The notes under the pieces: model-generated
The model's database searches: none
Told to the model about the DNA's origin: nothing
The model's input: only the letters and a program-made list of their open reading frames with translations
DNA from: Alistipes_A hominis
GTDB lineage: Bacteria > Bacteroidota > Bacteroidia > Bacteroidales > Rikenellaceae
Direction of reading: 5' to 3'
Assembly (NCBI RefSeq): GCF_014288115.1
Contig: NZ_JACOOK010000001.1
Coordinates: 682,001-746,000, forward strand
Length of the DNA stretch: 64,000 bases
Part shown: positions 18,901 through 27,598 of the stretch, piece by piece
Layout: each line of letters starts with the position of its first letter
Numbering within the stretch: position 1 is the stretch's first letter
Translations under genes and position numbers: made by a program

Positions 18901-20518
18901 CCTCCAACCCGTTCTGAACGGCGCCATCCGCGTCGAACGTTTCGAAACGACGGTCGATTATACGAACGTTCCCTACGCCCTGACCGGCGGCACGATCGAC
19001 GTAGCCGACAACGTGATGACCCTGCAGCCGGCCGAACTGACCGATCCCCGGGGAAACCGCGCCGGATTCGACATGAAATTCGACTTCCGGAACCTGCGCA
19101 ATCTGGCCTACGACATACACGTGCGGCCGCAGAACACGCTCGTACTGCAAACGACCGAACAGCAGAACGACCTTTTCTACGGAACGATCTTCGCGTCGGG
19201 CAACGCCACGATCCAAGGCAATAAAAACGGCGTCAACATGAACATCGTCGCGACGACCGCCGACAACTCGCATTTTTACATGCCCCTGGGCAACAGCGCG
19301 GATATCTCCGCCGCCGACTTCATCGTCTTCGAAGACCCGCGTCAAAAAGCCATCCGGGACAGTCTGGAAAAAGCGAACAGCACGAACCGGTTGCGGCAGG
19401 CCCTCGCGCGCAGGATGCGCCGGATGGACAGCCTGCCGTCGAACATGGACATCAAGATGGCGCTGAACGTCAAGCCGAACGTCGAAATGCAACTAACCCT
19501 CGACCAAGCCGGCGACAACCTGCTCAAAGGACGCGGCAACGGCACGATCAACCTACACGTCAATCCGCGGAACAAAGATTTCACGATCTACGGCGACTAC
19601 GACATCACGGACGGCAGCTACCGTTTTTCGCTGAAGAATTTCGCTACGCGCACGTTTGCCATCGAAGACGGCAGCCACATCCAGTGGACGGGCGATCCGG
19701 TCAACGCGCTGGTCGACATCACGGCCGTCTACAAGCTGAAGGCCTCGCTGGCCCCGCTGCTCGGGGCCGGGGAGCAGAACTCTCGGCGCAACGTCCCGGT
19801 GGACTGCATCATCCGGCTGTCCGAACGGCTGACGCAACCGGCTATCACGTTCGATGTGACCGTCCCGAACGCCGACCCGGAAACCCAAAGCGTTATCCTG
19901 AACTCGATGAATACGCAGGAGATGATGTCGACCCAATTCCTGTGGCTGCTGGCCACGCAGAGTTTCTATGCCGACAATTCGTACACGAACCAGAACCTGA
20001 ACATCGGCGCCATGGGCGCGACCGTGACCGGCATCGACTTCCTGTCGAACCAATTGAGCAGCCTGCTCTCGACCGACCGTTTCCGACTGGCGCCGAAATA
20101 CCGCCCGAAAAGCGAGGAAACTTCGGACGAATTCGGCACCGAATTTTACGGGGAACTGATCAAAGACAAGCTGATCGTCGAAGGCGACGTCAGTTACGAC
20201 ACCGGCAACGGCGTACAGATGAACAAGCGTACCGCCAACAGCCTGACGGGCGACGTAACGCTGAGCCTGCTGCTCGACGAGGCCGGTAATTTCAAGGTCA
20301 AGGCCTTCACGCGCACGATCGACCGGTTCGACGAGAACCAGGGCCTTCAGGAAAGCGGGATCGGCATCTCGTACCGGCAAAGCTTCGACACGTTCGCCGA
20401 TCTGATCCGCAACATGCGCAACCGGATCGAGCGGATCCGCGAACGAAAAGCTTTGAAAAGACAACAGAAATCGAAAAAAAACGCTTCTGCGGAACCGGCC
20501 GGCGAATCCGGAAAGTAG
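15947..20518 (+). CDS. tamB: TamB-like translocation/assembly protein
   Basis: A 1523-residue, AsmA-superfamily protein anchored by one N-terminal membrane segment (about 8-34) with the rest periplasmic. The long middle part is a repetitive beta-strand groove, and the C-terminal region (about 1080-1480) matches the DUF490/TamB domain with its VDITAVYKLKASLAPLL and PDPETQSVI-like segments. Such proteins bridge the periplasm and are implicated in outer-membrane protein assembly or phospholipid transport. No tamA is adjacent. The C-terminus is lysine/arginine-rich (about 1490-1523). Length and domain order are normal for Bacteroidota. Confidence 0.88.
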   Translation: MGKVIKIIRSFVSAVILLVIFLPVAVTLLLHMQSVQNLIVGQGLKMLSEKAQTEFSVEKVRFRLFNRLSLEGLYVEDYHGDTLFYARNVVVPLGSLNVFTGAVRLGDVELDGVRFNLMQDSSRTSNLKQILLKFKKEKKQKKKGFRLTASSATIRDMNFRHRKFDVRPKEYGVNFTDLDVRNFKLLVRNVSVADDSVNLAIDSLTLRERCGLHIENLSTRHFRISGSGMHFDDFRLKTAESDVRMAYLYFDYDTWKGYNDFLNKVNIRSEFTASTVSFQTIAYFAQGLRNWQTVFRNASGQVEGPVSNMRGSVGPVETRNTRVDVKFRMTGLPDVNRTHFSFDVQELRTEAADIADIVQDIARKSVGKNYATLEKMGRIAFTGHFDGLFSDFAADGRLQCELGSTDLKLNIKPLQSTQRATGFDGTLNTNDFRIGSLLGIPKLDRIALKADVTGQLGSALRMKAQAQIPLLEYNGYAYNDIVLNGEFENKEYTGAIVSTDPNIAFDFDGKLNFNDSLPAYNFNLALHNADLYKLNFNRRDTVSVVRGNLTAQGSGIGLDELNGTIEIDDMTYINHIDTVKTGRIRMLADNHGNRKLLGFYSSFADAELKGRLSYNKMFSYFKNTLISYLPSISEHDGQERETIPPADGASSIDNYYLLNVNVKEANNVAGIFIPGLQVAQGTTLAFLFNPESDVFSLTLNSELIENEQFFVSNLKASARNQGDSISMFVTANDLLAKNLYMPNFSVIGGAKENRVNLAMRFNNTANGTYAMLSTTSALSVNPETGVPQIKINFYPSTLTTGNQTWRIGARQIVYDSTRVVVDNFRIENGPQRLSVNGTASRSNQDTLRLSLQHFDLKPLSQITSSRGYLFEGYTNGSADLIAAYGEGVLNADIDFDSIRVNQIPWRDTKFNCLWDFQSKRARFRLSDRKLGDNIVAGFYSPTERRYGAEMNIRKIDMALLAPVLKGVLRETQGEASARLTLSSRNLQPVLNGAIRVERFETTVDYTNVPYALTGGTIDVADNVMTLQPAELTDPRGNRAGFDMKFDFRNLRNLAYDIHVRPQNTLVLQTTEQQNDLFYGTIFASGNATIQGNKNGVNMNIVATTADNSHFYMPLGNSADISAADFIVFEDPRQKAIRDSLEKANSTNRLRQALARRMRRMDSLPSNMDIKMALNVKPNVEMQLTLDQAGDNLLKGRGNGTINLHVNPRNKDFTIYGDYDITDGSYRFSLKNFATRTFAIEDGSHIQWTGDPVNALVDITAVYKLKASLAPLLGAGEQNSRRNVPVDCIIRLSERLTQPAITFDVTVPNADPETQSVILNSMNTQEMMSTQFLWLLATQSFYADNSYTNQNLNIGAMGATVTGIDFLSNQLSSLLSTDRFRLAPKYRPKSEETSDEFGTEFYGELIKDKLIVEGDVSYDTGNGVQMNKRTANSLTGDVTLSLLLDEAGNFKVKAFTRTIDRFDENQGLQESGIGISYRQSFDTFADLIRNMRNRIERIRERKALKRQQKSKKNASAEPAGESGK

Positions 20519-20554
20519 CGGCCATCCCGCGAAACGTTTCCGGAGCGGACGGAA

Positions 20555-21148
20555 TTAATCCCAAAAAGCGATCTGCTGGTAGTAAGGATTGATGTGCAGG
20601 TGATACAGACCGGGCCGGGAAGCGTAATGCTCCGAAAGACTCCGGTTTCCGAATGCGACTCCTCCGAAAAAGAACAGCAGCATACCGGCCAGCAGCAGCG
20701 ATACGCGGCGTTCCGTCCGGCGACGCGCCCCGATGCGGCCGAACAACGGAACGACCTTCTCCCAACACAACCCGACGATCGCGGCGGCATAGCCTATGAA
20801 AAGCACCGTTTTCAGAATCGTCGATTCGAAAAGCACTCCCGAAAAAGCGAAAACGGCGGCTATATACAATGCCGTCCCGAGAAAATAGACACGCAACACG
20901 CCTTCGGCCGCTCGTTCCGACAGTCTCGAACGCAAGAAAGTCAGCAGCACCGGAAAGAGCGCGAAACAGGCCGCCAACAACACGTCGAACAACAGCCCCG
21001 ACACGAATGCCTGACCCCAATCGAAGGCGGACATCTCCGTCCACACGTCGCGGTTGTAAAATAGAAAAAACGGCTTCTGCACGGCGAATACCAGCACATA
21101 AGCGACCCAGACCGCTGCCGAAAATACGATATTGCGCTTTGCTTCCAT
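20555..21148 (-). CDS. Multi-pass membrane protein, possibly LTA-synthase N-terminus-like
   Basis: The product has 197 residues with about five hydrophobic segments (roughly 6-26, 42-64, 84-104, 108-126, 145-163) and a short hydrophilic tail of about 30 residues. The membrane pattern recalls the N-terminal part of LTA-synthase-type sulfatases, in which a large extracytoplasmic catalytic domain should follow; here it stops after the membrane part. It could be a truncated member or an unrelated small protein. ATG 21148 or 21154 are both possible; a TACCTTTG box at 21160-21167 favours the downstream one. It is convergent with tamB, 36 nt apart. Confidence 0.5.
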   Translation of the reverse strand: MEAKRNIVFSAAVWVAYVLVFAVQKPFFLFYNRDVWTEMSAFDWGQAFVSGLLFDVLLAACFALFPVLLTFLRSRLSERAAEGVLRVYFLGTALYIAAVFAFSGVLFESTILKTVLFIGYAAAIVGLCWEKVVPLFGRIGARRRTERRVSLLLAGMLLFFFGGVAFGNRSLSEHYASRPGLYHLHINPYYQQIAFWD

Positions 21149-21159
21149 AATCATCGGTT

Positions 21160-21167
21160 CAAAGGTA
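21160..21167 (-). promoter_or_regulatory. -7 box for the membrane protein gene
   Basis: On the minus strand this is TACCTTTG, 11 nt before ATG 21148, so the transcript would have a very short leader. The rest of the 21168-21330 gap shows no gene. Confidence 0.4.
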
Positions 21168-21332
21168 GAAAAGCGCGCACGGACGGAAAGGTCTTTTGGG
21201 AATCAAACTTGTCCCGAAACTCCGAATCGCATTTCCCCGAAACCTCATATATAATACAAATTCCGTACCATCCGTGTCATAAATCCGACCGAAACCGCCC
21301 CCGGAGACATTGTTAAAAAATTAAAAAAAGCC

Positions 21333-21363
21333 TTTGATTTCACGACAATACTCCGTTACTTTG
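21333..21363 (+). promoter_or_regulatory. Promoter of the SBF-type transporter gene
   Basis: TTTG at 21333-21336 and TTACTTTG at 21356-21363 are separated by 19 nt, the usual Bacteroidota spacing. The -7 box differs from TAnnTTTG by one base. The gene starts at 21392. Confidence 0.6.
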
Positions 21364-21391
21364 CACCGGAGGGAATGATAAATCCGGGCGT

Positions 21392-22381
21392 ATGGTCGAC
21401 TATCTGAATCACGTAATCCTGCAGCAATTCAAAAACTGGATGCTTCCGATCGCCATGATCGTAGGCGGCGTATTCTATCCGTTCGTCTCGTCGCTCTCTT
21501 TCCTGACCCCCTACCTGATTTTCCTGATGTTGCTGGTGCCCTATTGCAAGCTGTCGTTCGACGACATGCGCATCACGCGGCTGCACGTGATCCTGCTGGG
21601 GATTCAGATACTCGGGAGTCTCGCGCTGTTCGGGATCATCGCGCTGTTCGATCCGCTGCTGGCCCAGGGCACTTTCATCTGCGTGATGGCTCCGACCGCC
21701 ACTTCGGCGGCCGTAATCACCGGTATGCTCGGCGGAAACATCGCCGTGCTGGCGACTTACACGCTGCTGAGCAACCTGACGGTCGCCACGCTATCGCCGC
21801 TGGTCTTCTCGCTGATCGGCTCGCAGACCGCGCTGCCGTTCTTCGAGTCGTTCGGGATCGTCTGCCGGCAAATGATCCCGCTGCTGATCCTGCCGTTCGT
21901 AATCGCCGTGCTGCTGAAACGCTTCGCGCCCCGCATACACCGGCAACTGCGCGAACGCCAGCAGATCTCGTTCTACCTGTGGGCCGTAGCGCTGACCATC
22001 GTGATGGGCAACACGGTCGCCTTTCTCATGAAACAGGATGCGTCGAACTATGTCAATGAAATCTGGATGGCGCTGCTGGCGCTCGCAGTCTGCTGCGCCC
22101 AGTTCCTGGCCGGACGCCGCATCGGACGCCGCTATCGCAACAAGATCGCCGGCGCACAGGGCCTCGGACAGAAGAATACGATCCTGGCGATCTGGATGGC
22201 ACAGACTTACCTGACGCCGATCGCTTCGGTCGGCCCGGCCGCATATGTCATCTGGCAGAACCTCATCAATTCGTACCAGCTCTGGGCTAAACGGCACCGG
22301 GAGCAAGGACTTCCGAAAAAAGAGCCGGTCAAAACCCCGATCGGTCTACCGGGCACACCGGTAATACACCCCCAGCGGTAA
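21392..22381 (+). CDS. Bile acid:sodium symporter (SBF)-like transporter
   Basis: A 329-residue membrane protein with nine to ten hydrophobic segments. The conserved core motifs APTATSAAVITGMLGGN (about 99-115) and GQKNTILAIWMAQTY (about 256-270) with a following SVGPAAYVIWQN match the BASS/SBF fold, whose crossing helices bind sodium. Members move bile acids, pantoate, pyruvate or arsenite; the substrate here cannot be told from sequence. The basic, proline-rich tail (about 293-329) is presumably cytoplasmic. The last 36 nt overlap the convergent methyltransferase gene. Confidence 0.8.
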   Translation: MVDYLNHVILQQFKNWMLPIAMIVGGVFYPFVSSLSFLTPYLIFLMLLVPYCKLSFDDMRITRLHVILLGIQILGSLALFGIIALFDPLLAQGTFICVMAPTATSAAVITGMLGGNIAVLATYTLLSNLTVATLSPLVFSLIGSQTALPFFESFGIVCRQMIPLLILPFVIAVLLKRFAPRIHRQLRERQQISFYLWAVALTIVMGNTVAFLMKQDASNYVNEIWMALLALAVCCAQFLAGRRIGRRYRNKIAGAQGLGQKNTILAIWMAQTYLTPIASVGPAAYVIWQNLINSYQLWAKRHREQGLPKKEPVKTPIGLPGTPVIHPQR

Positions 22382-23230
22382 CGCCTTGCCGAACGGATCG
22401 GTGAAATAGAGTTCGCCGAACTGCTCCGCAGAGCACGCCCCGACCAACTGACGCACCGCGCTGCGGGCCAGCAACGCCGACAACCCCATCGAATAGAGAT
22501 TCAACACCAGAAAGCCGTTCTGCGGTTCGAGCAACTCCCCGCACAGCGAAAGCATTTCGTTGATATGTTCTTCGAGCACCCACTTTTCCCCGTCCGCGCC
22601 GCGCCCGTAAGCCGGCGGATCGAGAACGATGCCGTGGTAGGTTTTGCCTCGCTTCACTTCGCGGCGCACGAATTTCAGCGCATCGTCGACGATCCAGCGG
22701 ACGCCGTCCAACCCGGACGCCTCCATGTTCTCGCGCGCCCACCCGACCACCGGTTTCACCGAATCGACATGCGTCACCTCGGCTCCGGCCGCCCGCGCGG
22801 CCAGCGAGGCTCCGCCGGTATAGGCGAACAAGTTCAGTACCCGCGCCCCAGTCCCGACGCGCCGCACCTGCCGGTATATATAATCCCAATTTTCGGCCTG
22901 TTCGGGAAAAATTCCCACATGTTTGAACGACGTGAGCCCGAGCCGCATCCGCAACCGCATCGCTTCGCCGCCATATTCGACGAACCACTGTCCCGGCATC
23001 CCCGGTTTGCACACCCACTCGCCGCGATCTTCGCTGCGCCTGTCCTTGCGGAACACGGCGTCGGCGCGCTGCCGCCATTCGGCATCGCTCAGCGAACGGT
23101 TCCACAACGCCTGCGGCTCCGGCCGGGCCACTACGTAGCGGCCGAAACGCTCCAGTTTTTCGAAATTTCCGCTGTCGAGCAACTCGTAATCGTTCCAGCA
23201 GGCAGGAGTCAGCAAATCGGATTTCAGCAT
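22346..23230 (-). CDS. Class I SAM-dependent methyltransferase, RlmI/RlmK-like
   Basis: A 294-residue protein with a Rossmann methyltransferase domain. The SAM motif VLNLFAYTGGAS is at 131-142, the acidic motif VTHVDSVK near 152-159, and the catalytic-region motif VLDPPAYGRG at 202-211. The DPPAYG signature and overall layout match 23S rRNA methyltransferases of the RlmI/RlmK (COG1092) group. ATG 23230 lies 10 nt after the stop of the U32 gene, indicating an operon; an alternative ATG at 23266 would overlap that gene. The exact rRNA target is not determinable. Its 3' end overlaps the convergent SBF gene by 36 nt. Confidence 0.8.
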   Translation of the reverse strand: MLKSDLLTPACWNDYELLDSGNFEKLERFGRYVVARPEPQALWNRSLSDAEWRQRADAVFRKDRRSEDRGEWVCKPGMPGQWFVEYGGEAMRLRMRLGLTSFKHVGIFPEQAENWDYIYRQVRRVGTGARVLNLFAYTGGASLAARAAGAEVTHVDSVKPVVGWARENMEASGLDGVRWIVDDALKFVRREVKRGKTYHGIVLDPPAYGRGADGEKWVLEEHINEMLSLCGELLEPQNGFLVLNLYSMGLSALLARSAVRQLVGACSAEQFGELYFTDPFGKALPLGVYYRCAR

Positions 23231-23240
23231 AATTTTCGGA

Positions 23241-25064
23241 TTATTCGGTTCGGTTGCAGCAGACAACGCTCATCTCGCAACGCTTGCAGTCAAACATCAG
23301 TTCATAACGGTTACGCCCGGTTTCGATAAAAAGCCGGCCGCGGTAATCCGGACGTTCGCACAGGCACTGCCCGATCTCGCGGCGCAGGCAGTAACGCATC
23401 CGCATCACCCGCACGCCGTCGAAACGGTCGTTCAGATCGTATCCCGCTTCGACGGTCTCGACGCCGTGTTCGCGGTAAAAACGTTCGGCCAGCGGATTGG
23501 TCACGTTGTCCGCGCCCGTCAGCGCCGTTTGCGGGAAAACGGCCTGCCGGTTCTCCGGCCGGCGAACCGGTCCCGGATATGCGGCGCTCCGGTTTCCGTC
23601 CAACTTTTCGATGCATGTCCGACGCAGGGCATTCAACACGGCGACCGGCACGAAACGCGGCTCGTCGCAACGAATCTCTACGCCGGAAACCGCATAGATC
23701 GTGTCCCCCGTCTTCGAAATCTGCATCCGTATCGTCTCTTCGGCCTGCGACGGGTTGTGCGCTGCGGCAAAATCGCCGTCGACGGAGCACCCGGCCGACA
23801 CCCGGCCGTCGTCCAACGTCAGCGCCAACCGTTGCGGCCCGACCGACACGCATGCCGCAACCTGAATCCGCCGCCGCGTCCGGGCCCGGTTCAGAGCCGC
23901 GACGAACCGGCGGTCGTAATTACGGAACAAAGCGGTTCCCGCCCGGATACCGCCCGGACGGTTCAAAAAAATCCGGTCGCCTTCCACACGGTTGACACGG
24001 GTTCCGACCAGACCGCCGTCCGGCCCCGCAAAGCAAACGCCGTCGCCCGCCGCCAGCATCCCGAGACCGGCGCCTTCCACAAAATACCGCGCAACGCGGG
24101 TCGCCTTCCCGACCGGCTCGCCGAACGATTTGGGCGTATCGAACGACGCCGCGCCGCGCGACGCGCCGTTTATATAGTAAGAAGTCGCGCCGCGCGAAAA
24201 ACTCTTCCGGGGGTCGGGCGAAAAATCCAGCGCGCTCACCCCCTGCGACGCCCTCCGCAAGTCGCTGCGTCCGGCGATCAGTCCGTCCAGCCGGTTGCGA
24301 TACCAGCCGACGACATTACGCACATAGTTGATATCCTTCAACCGTCCTTCGATCTTGAACGACGAAACGCCCGCGTTCGCCATGTCGTCCAGATGCTGCG
24401 AAAGATTCAGGTCGCGCAGCGACAGCAGGTGCTTCCCGCTCATCAGCCGCTTTCCGTTTTCGTCCACCAAATCGTACGGCAGCCGGCACGCCTGCAAGCA
24501 GGCTCCGCGGTTGCCGCTGCGCGGCGACATCGAACGGCTCAGGTAGCACTGCCCGCTGTATGCGACGCAAATCGCCCCGTGCACGAACGTCTCGATCCCG
24601 GTGTCCGGAACCGCGTCGGCAATCCCGCGTATCTCCGCCAGGGTCGCAGCGCGCTCGAGAATGATCCTCGAAAAACCGGCGTCGCTCCAAAACCGCGCCC
24701 GGTCGGGAGTCATCGTACACATCTGCGTCGAGGCGTGCAACTCGACCGGCGGAAGATCCATCCGCAGAAAAGCCGTATCCTGCACGATCAGCGCATCGGC
24801 GCCCGCGCGGCATACTTCGCGGGCGATGCGTTCGGCCTCGCGCAGTTCGTCGGCAAAAACCAACGTATTCATCGTCACGAACACCCGCACGCCGAAACGG
24901 TGCGCATAGTCGCACAACCGCGCGATGTCGCCGACCGAAACGGCCGCATCGACCCGCGCGCCGAAACCGGGCGCACCGACGTACAGCGCGTCGGCGCCGC
25001 AATCGACGGCGGCGCATCCGTATTCGTAATTTTTGGCCGGAGCCAGCAGTTCGATCGTTCTCAT
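23241..25064 (-). CDS. U32 family peptidase
   Basis: A 607-residue member of the collagenase-like U32 family, whose bacterial relatives (RlhA, TrhP) act with prephenate-derived cofactors in RNA hydroxylation, while others are described as proteases. The N-terminal TIM-barrel-like part begins with ELLAPAKNYEYG. The four-cysteine signature is complete: C166, C173, C189 and C193 within GAICVAYSGQC...GACLQAC, which can bind an iron-sulfur cluster. The C-terminal extension (about 380-607) is typical of the long form. ATG 25064 fits the family start and lies 24 nt after a TACCTTTG box. It is operonic with the downstream methyltransferase. Confidence 0.85.
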   Translation of the reverse strand: MRTIELLAPAKNYEYGCAAVDCGADALYVGAPGFGARVDAAVSVGDIARLCDYAHRFGVRVFVTMNTLVFADELREAERIAREVCRAGADALIVQDTAFLRMDLPPVELHASTQMCTMTPDRARFWSDAGFSRIILERAATLAEIRGIADAVPDTGIETFVHGAICVAYSGQCYLSRSMSPRSGNRGACLQACRLPYDLVDENGKRLMSGKHLLSLRDLNLSQHLDDMANAGVSSFKIEGRLKDINYVRNVVGWYRNRLDGLIAGRSDLRRASQGVSALDFSPDPRKSFSRGATSYYINGASRGAASFDTPKSFGEPVGKATRVARYFVEGAGLGMLAAGDGVCFAGPDGGLVGTRVNRVEGDRIFLNRPGGIRAGTALFRNYDRRFVAALNRARTRRRIQVAACVSVGPQRLALTLDDGRVSAGCSVDGDFAAAHNPSQAEETIRMQISKTGDTIYAVSGVEIRCDEPRFVPVAVLNALRRTCIEKLDGNRSAAYPGPVRRPENRQAVFPQTALTGADNVTNPLAERFYREHGVETVEAGYDLNDRFDGVRVMRMRYCLRREIGQCLCERPDYRGRLFIETGRNRYELMFDCKRCEMSVVCCNRTE

Positions 25065-25087
25065 CGCTTTTGGACGGATATTTGCCG

Positions 25088-25095
25088 CAAAGGTA
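25088..25095 (-). promoter_or_regulatory. -7 box for the U32-methyltransferase operon
   Basis: On the minus strand it reads TACCTTTG, 24 nt upstream of ATG 25064. No clear -33 element. Confidence 0.5.
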
Positions 25096-25175
25096 ACAAA
25101 CAATCGGAATTTTGCCGCCGCCCCGGCCGCGTACGAATACACCGAATATTTTTACGCGAATTCCGTTAAAAATAA

Positions 25176-25183
25176 TAACTTTG
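25176..25183 (+). promoter_or_regulatory. -7 box for the NSS transporter gene
   Basis: TAACTTTG matches TAnnTTTG, 33 nt before ATG 25216. The region at -33 is T-rich but has no exact TTTG. Confidence 0.5.
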
Positions 25184-25215
25184 TTTAATTATTTTCAAAA
25201 CGACAACTATTCGGC

Positions 25216-26559
25216 ATGGCAAAAAGAGGATCATTCGGCAGCAGGTTCGGAACCGTCGCAGCGGTCGGAGGTTCGGTCATCGGGCTCGGAAACATCTGGC
25301 GATTCCCGTATGTGGCCGGCGAGAACGGCGGCGCCGCATTCATTCTGATCTACCTGGCAACCAGCTTTCTAATCTCGATTCCGATCATGCTGTCCGAATT
25401 CAGCATCGGCCGTTCGACCCGCCGCAACCCGATGCGGGCTTTCAACAAACTGGCTCCCGGATCGAAATGGAAACTGGTCGGTTACATGGGAATCCTCACG
25501 GCCTTCGTGATCCTGTCGTTCTACTGCGTAATCGCCGGCTGGGCGTTCGAATTCCTGAAGGAATCCGTTTTCAACCAATTCAACGGGCGGAGCGCCGACC
25601 AAATCCGCGACAGCTTCAACGGATTCGTCGCCAGCGGATGGAAGCCGGTGATCTGGACTTTTCTGTTTACGGTCGCATCGGCGGGAATCGTTCTGTCCGG
25701 AGTCGAAAAAGGGATCGAACGCTATACGAAAATCCTGATGCCGATGCTGTTCGTACTGCTGCTCGGCATGGCCGTCAACTCGCTGACCCTCGACGGCGCG
25801 CAGGCCGGCATCGAATTCCTGCTGAAGCCCGACTTTTCGAAAATCACCGGCACGACCGTCTTACAGGCGCTCGGACAGTCGTTTTTCTCGATGAGCCTCG
25901 GCATGGGCGCGATGATCACCTACGGATCGTACCTACGCAAAAATGAGAATATGCCCCGCGTGGGAGCCATGGTGGCCTTTTCGGATATCACGGTGGCGAT
26001 CCTGTCGGGACTGGCCATCTTCCCGGCCGTCTTCTCGTTCGGCATCAGCCCCACTTCCGGACCGGAGCTGGTTTTCCTGACGCTGCCGAACGTCTTCGCC
26101 CAGATGACCGGCGGCTATATCATCTCCGTCGTCTTCTTTTTCCTGTTGTTCGTCGCAGCCATCACCTCGTCGATTTCGCTGTTGGAAGTCATCGTGCTAT
26201 ACATGACCGAAGAGTTGCGCCTCAGCCGCAAGCGGGCTATTTTCTACACCGCATCGGCCATCACGGTCACCGGATCGCTGTGCGCGCTGTCGATGATGCC
26301 CGGTTCGAAACTCTCGGTCGCGGGCATGAATCTTTTCGATCTATGCGACCAACTGTCGTCGAACGTGCTGATGCCGCTGGGCGGCCTGCTGATCGTCCTG
26401 TTCACCGGCTGGGTATTTTCCCCCGTAAAATTCAGGAACGAATTTACCAGCAACCTGCAATACGGCGTAAAGATTTTTCCGCTGATCCGTTTCCTGATAA
26501 AATTCGTAATTCCGGTCGTGATCGCCATCCTGTTCCTGAACAGGATCGGACTGCTCTGA
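25216..26559 (+). CDS. Sodium-dependent transporter, NSS/SNF family
   Basis: A 447-residue LeuT-fold symporter with about eleven membrane segments. The family signature is at the N-terminus: GSVIGLGNIWRFPYVAGENGG (about 19-39) forms the unwound TM1 that binds sodium and substrate. LGMGAMITYGSYL in the TM6-7 region is also characteristic. Bacterial members mostly transport amino acids; the substrate is not predictable here. Its stop codon abuts that of the convergent TrmH gene, with no spacer: TGA and the opposite-strand stop form TGATCA. Confidence 0.88.
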   Translation: MAKRGSFGSRFGTVAAVGGSVIGLGNIWRFPYVAGENGGAAFILIYLATSFLISIPIMLSEFSIGRSTRRNPMRAFNKLAPGSKWKLVGYMGILTAFVILSFYCVIAGWAFEFLKESVFNQFNGRSADQIRDSFNGFVASGWKPVIWTFLFTVASAGIVLSGVEKGIERYTKILMPMLFVLLLGMAVNSLTLDGAQAGIEFLLKPDFSKITGTTVLQALGQSFFSMSLGMGAMITYGSYLRKNENMPRVGAMVAFSDITVAILSGLAIFPAVFSFGISPTSGPELVFLTLPNVFAQMTGGYIISVVFFFLLFVAAITSSISLLEVIVLYMTEELRLSRKRAIFYTASAITVTGSLCALSMMPGSKLSVAGMNLFDLCDQLSSNVLMPLGGLLIVLFTGWVFSPVKFRNEFTSNLQYGVKIFPLIRFLIKFVIPVVIAILFLNRIGLL

Positions 26560-27321
26560 TCAACGCAACCTGCGGCGGAATTCGGCGCAGGCCACGGCCG
26601 TAGCCACGGCGACGTTCAACGACTCGGAAGTAGCCGTTCCGCCGGGATAAGACGGAATGTACAGGCGGCGGGACACGCATTTTTCCACATCCGGGCCGAT
26701 TCCTTTCCCCTCGTTTCCCATCACCAGAATCCCGTCCGCAGAGAGCTCCGCGCCGTAGATGTCGTCCCCGTCCAGGAAAGTGCCGTAGACCGGAATGCCG
26801 TCCGACAGCGCCTTCTCCAGCAGACCGGACAGCGGCAGGTAATGCACCCGCACGCGCGTAATCGCGCCCATCGTCGCCTGCACTACCTTCGGATTGAAAC
26901 AATCGGCCGTCGCTTCCGAACAGACGATATCTCGGATACCGAACCAGTCGGCCAGCCGGACGATCGTCCCCATATTACCCGGATCCTGCACGTCGTCCAG
27001 AGCCAGCACGAGCGCACCGTCCCCGAAACGTTCCGGCTGCGCGTAATGCGGAATTTCGACCAGGGCGAGCACGCCGGCAGGCGTTTTCAGCATACTGATA
27101 CGCTCCATCTCTTTCGGGGAGACCCGCACCAGTTCGGTATCGGCCCGCAACGGCAACCATTCCGCACCGTCCCCGACGGCAAGAACCCGACGCACCGGAA
27201 AAGAAGAGGCGAGCATTTCGCGCACCGATTTCTCCCCTTCGGCCACGAACAGCCCCGAGGCGGCGCGCTCCCTGCGTGAAGACAGCGAACGAATAAAAGC
27301 GATTTCGGCTTTGGTCAACAT
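26560..27321 (-). CDS. TrmH-family (SPOUT) RNA 2'-O-methyltransferase
   Basis: A 253-residue protein with an N-terminal substrate-binding domain (about 1-90) and a C-terminal SPOUT knot. The three family motifs are visible: DDVQDPGNMGTIVR near 105-118, VMGNEGKGI near 195-203 and IPSYPGGTATSESLNVAVA near 217-235. These enzymes methylate ribose 2'-O positions of rRNA or tRNA; the target is undetermined. ATG 27321 matches family starts; the frame is open further upstream but that part overlaps the promoter. Confidence 0.88.
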   Translation of the reverse strand: MLTKAEIAFIRSLSSRRERAASGLFVAEGEKSVREMLASSFPVRRVLAVGDGAEWLPLRADTELVRVSPKEMERISMLKTPAGVLALVEIPHYAQPERFGDGALVLALDDVQDPGNMGTIVRLADWFGIRDIVCSEATADCFNPKVVQATMGAITRVRVHYLPLSGLLEKALSDGIPVYGTFLDGDDIYGAELSADGILVMGNEGKGIGPDVEKCVSRRLYIPSYPGGTATSESLNVAVATAVACAEFRRRLR

Positions 27322-27366
27322 CTTACGGCGATTGAATTTACATTTTCGGACTTCGGAACGCGTCTG

Positions 27367-27374
27367 CAAAGATA
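27367..27374 (-). promoter_or_regulatory. -7 box for the TrmH-family gene
   Basis: On the minus strand it reads TATCTTTG, 46 nt before ATG 27321. Confidence 0.45.
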
Positions 27375-27494
27375 CGATTATTTTACCGGATTGCACCGAA
27401 ACGTTTCATACTCGCTCCGGAATACCCCGGTCACGATAAAAAATCCGGCACGACAAAAAAACGACCTCTTCCCGAAAAACTTTTTCCGCATCGG

Positions 27495-27526
27495 TTTGCA
27501 CAATCGAAAATCTATCCGTACTTTTG
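27495..27526 (+). promoter_or_regulatory. Promoter of carAB
   Basis: TTTG at 27495-27498 and TACTTTTG at 27519-27526 are 20 nt apart, a near-ideal Bacteroidota promoter. The leader would be about 65 nt long. I see no terminator or leader peptide in it. Confidence 0.7.
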
Positions 27527-27598
27527 CAGTTCAGAAACTATTCTGAAGAGAAGACCGTTTCAGCAAGTTTACGAAAATTCATAACTTACTGATATAGA

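Noticed and set aside
17108..19492. 794-codon open frame antisense to tamB
   Set aside because: Same antisense composition; tamB has a continuous, recognisable domain structure.
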